From: Roseiarcus sp963726105
GTDB lineage: Bacteria; Pseudomonadota; Alphaproteobacteria; Rhizobiales; Beijerinckiaceae
Direction of reading: 5' to 3'
DNA: 64,000 nt
Assembly: GCA_963726105.1 (NCBI GenBank)
Contig: CAVSBJ010000024.1
Location: 558,001-622,000 of the forward strand
This document shows positions 62,277 through 64,000 of this stretch, one piece after another. The translations under genes were made by a program, and so were the position numbers. The notes under the pieces are model-generated. The model was given only the letters and a program-made list of their open reading frames with translations. It ran no database searches and was not told the origin of the DNA. Position 1 is the stretch's first letter. Each line of letters begins with the position of its first letter.

Positions 62277-63353
62277 ATGAGCGCCAATGTAAGCGCGCTG
62301 GCGTCGGAGGCAAAGCGAAAGGCGATTGTCGCCCGCACGCTTGCCTGGTGGGACCGCTCCCGCCGGTCGCTCGCCTGGCGCGCCGAGCCGGGGGAGGCGC
62401 CCGACCCCTACCGCGTCTGGCTCTCCGAGGTCCTGCTGCAACAAACGACCGTCCAGGCGGCGACGCCCTTTTATCGGGCTTTCATCGCCAAGTGGCCCAG
62501 GGTCGAGGATCTGGCAGCGGCCTCGACCGAAGAGGTGATGAGCGCGTTCGCGGGCCTCGGCTATTATTCGCGGGCGCGGAATCTGCACGCTTGCGCCAAG
62601 GATATCGCTCGACGGGGCGGGACATTTCCGAGCGACGAAGCCGGCTTGCGTGCGCTTGCCGGTGTTGGCGCCTATACGGCCGCGGCGATCGCGGCGATCG
62701 CCTTCGGCCGTCAAACGACGCCGGTCGACGGCAACATCGCGCGCATTCTGGCGCGACTTCTGGCCCTGGAAAGACCGATCGCTCGCGCGCGCGCCGAGCT
62801 CGCGACAGCGGCGCGGGCGCTCGCGCCAAGCCACAGGGCGGGCGATTTCGCCCAGGCTATGATGGACATCGGCGCGACCCTCTGCCGCCCCCGCAATCCC
62901 GCTTGCGGCTCCTGCCCGCTAGCCGACGATTGCGCGGCCTTCCAGGCCGGCGTCCCGGAGGCTTACCCCCGCCGCGCCGAGGCGAAAGCAAGACCGCGCC
63001 GGCAGGGCGCCGTGTTTTTCGCCCGCCGCTCCGACGGCGCATTTCTCGCTCGCCGCCGCCCCCCTCGCGGCCTTCTCGCTTCGACCATTGAGCTGCCGGG
63101 CACGCCATGGACGAGCACAAGCGCGGATGGCGAGCCTGCGGGCGCCGCTCCAGTCGACGCGCTTTGGCGGCGGTTGCCGGGAGATGTCGAACAGGTTTTC
63201 ACCCATTTCGCGCTCAGGCTCGTCGTCTACGCCGGAGAATTCGAGGGCGGCGCCCCGGATGGCTGTTTTTGGGTCAAACCCGATGCGGTCGGCGCGGCGG
63301 GTTTCTCGAGCATGATGCGGAAGGCGGTCAAGCATGCCCTGACGCAAGCGTGA
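62277..63353 (+). CDS. mutY: A/G-specific adenine glycosylase MutY
   Basis: A 358-residue base-excision repair enzyme that removes A opposite 8-oxoG. Glu51 in WLSEVLLQQTTVQAATPFY is the catalytic acid. The helix-hairpin-helix and GPD region is RALAGVGAYTAAAIAAIAFG, with Asp in TTPVDGNIARIL. The [4Fe-4S] motif C-x6-C-x2-C-x5-C is CRPRNPACGSCPLADDC. A C-terminal MutT-like NUDIX domain (about 235-355) recognises 8-oxoG. The start ATG 62277 lies 12 bp from the start of dciA on the other strand. Confidence 0.93.
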   Translation: MSANVSALASEAKRKAIVARTLAWWDRSRRSLAWRAEPGEAPDPYRVWLSEVLLQQTTVQAATPFYRAFIAKWPRVEDLAAASTEEVMSAFAGLGYYSRARNLHACAKDIARRGGTFPSDEAGLRALAGVGAYTAAAIAAIAFGRQTTPVDGNIARILARLLALERPIARARAELATAARALAPSHRAGDFAQAMMDIGATLCRPRNPACGSCPLADDCAAFQAGVPEAYPRRAEAKARPRRQGAVFFARRSDGAFLARRRPPRGLLASTIELPGTPWTSTSADGEPAGAAPVDALWRRLPGDVEQVFTHFALRLVVYAGEFEGGAPDGCFWVKPDAVGAAGFSSMMRKAVKHALTQA

Positions 63354-63458
63354 CGCGCGAATCGATTGTTGTGGAATGGTCAAGTCGTCGTCGCTAATCT
63401 CGGACAGCGTTCAGCAGTTACGGAGCCTCGTTTTGACGCGTAAAATCAGTGCATACCC

Positions 63459-64000
63459 ATGGCGCCCCTGATCGCGTCGGCGGCGTTCCGCCTGCCGTCC
63501 GACGAGACGCTGCGCGCCCGCTTTGGCCACATCACGACCTGGGTTTTCGACCTCGACAACACCCTTTACCCTGCGGATAGCGGCATTTGGCCGAGAATCG
63601 ACGAACGGATCACGCTGTTTCTGGTCGAACTTTTCGGCATAGACGGCCAGTCGGCTCGCGCCCTGCACAAGCACTATTATTCGCGCCACGGCACGACGTT
63701 GGGCGGGCTGGTGCAGGAACACGTCGATCTAACCGAGCGCTTTCTCGACTTTGTTCACGATATCGATCGCTCCAGCCTCAAACCAGACCCCATTCTCGCG
63801 CATGAAATCGGGAGGCTGCCGGGACGGAAGCTTATCTTCACCAACGGGTCACGAAGTCACGCTATCCTGACGGCGAAGCAACTCGGCCTCGACGGGCTTT
63901 TTGAAGATGCTTTCGACATCGTCGCGGCCGGCCTCACGCCAAAACCGGCCGAGGGAGCCTACGACGCCTTTTTCCAACAATGCGGGGTCGACCCGCTATC
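63459..64000 (+). CDS. HAD family pyrimidine 5'-nucleotidase, 3' end beyond the window
   Basis: Starts at ATG 63459 and stays open to the right edge (180 codons seen). Motif I is WVFDLDNTLYPADSGIWPRI, with nucleophile and acid Asp. The cap region has HYYSRHGTTLGGLVQEH, and motif II FTNGSRSHA and motif III Lys (AAGLTPKPAEGAYD) follow. These are typical of the small HAD nucleotidase subgroup related to yeast Sdt1/Phm8. It probably dephosphorylates pyrimidine nucleotides, though the substrate is inferred. Confidence 0.85.
   Translation, partial: MAPLIASAAFRLPSDETLRARFGHITTWVFDLDNTLYPADSGIWPRIDERITLFLVELFGIDGQSARALHKHYYSRHGTTLGGLVQEHVDLTERFLDFVHDIDRSSLKPDPILAHEIGRLPGRKLIFTNGSRSHAILTAKQLGLDGLFEDAFDIVAAGLTPKPAEGAYDAFFQQCGVDPL

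Overview
The window is GC-rich (roughly 63-65% by eye) chromosomal DNA from an alphaproteobacterium of the order Hyphomicrobiales, plausibly Beijerinckiaceae- or Rhodopseudomonas-like. The signs are the tsaB-rimI-miaB-phoH-ybeY-corC gene order, a fused CysNC, a FixJ-type two-component pair, a ChoXWV transporter and a TPR-bearing class III adenylate cyclase. The genus cannot be fixed from the sequence alone. No CRISPR array, rRNA gene or intact prophage was seen; the only RNA gene found is a tRNA-Arg(CCG).

Left part (1-16029) looks like a decayed genomic island ending at tRNA-Arg(CCG). It holds a broken ABC ATPase, a complete liv-type (branched-chain amino acid family) ABC transporter operon, and about 1 kb of gene debris in which pieces of trbI, a DUF2274 gene, a LysR regulator and a MocR regulator are joined end to end. 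A small tautomerase, an adenylate cyclase, a 1268-residue autotransporter with Pmp-like repeats, the first 69 codons of an acyl-CoA ligase and the first 75 codons of a tyrosine integrase follow. A 210-bp sequence occurs twice in inverted orientation (747-960 and 8179-8389) and brackets the transporter and the debris.

Middle part (16 to 47.4 kb) is ordinary chromosome. It contains secreted hydrolases, a pair of paralogous membrane proteins (one frameshifted), the conserved tRNA-modification and RNA-processing cluster, argB, and then a 10-kb choline/betaine locus: choXWV uptake, an FAD/GcvT-type demethylating dehydrogenase, an MttB-family methyltransferase without pyrrolysine, and a choline-dehydrogenase-like GMC oxidoreductase. 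Together these could import choline and strip its methyl groups. A MASE1 histidine kinase/FixJ-type regulator, ddl, a DoxX protein, a PHI-like sugar isomerase, a 2-keto-3-deoxygalactonate kinase/aldolase pair with a ribitol-dehydrogenase-like SDR, and an L,D-transpeptidase come next.

Right part (47.4-64 kb) carries the aerobic benzoyl-CoA (box) pathway: benzoate-CoA ligase, divergent to boxR (XRE plus shikimate-kinase-like regulator), boxC, boxA and boxB. Two sigma70-like promoters, each with a TGCA-containing site over its -10 box, fit BoxR control. A glutathione S-transferase, cysD-cysNC sulfate activation, rpe, a frameshifted DUF1624 membrane protein, dapF, dciA, mutY and a HAD phosphatase cut by the right edge follow.

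Three chromosomal genes (near 19190, 43665 and 60486) look intact apart from a single change of reading frame. They could be real pseudogenes or assembly errors.
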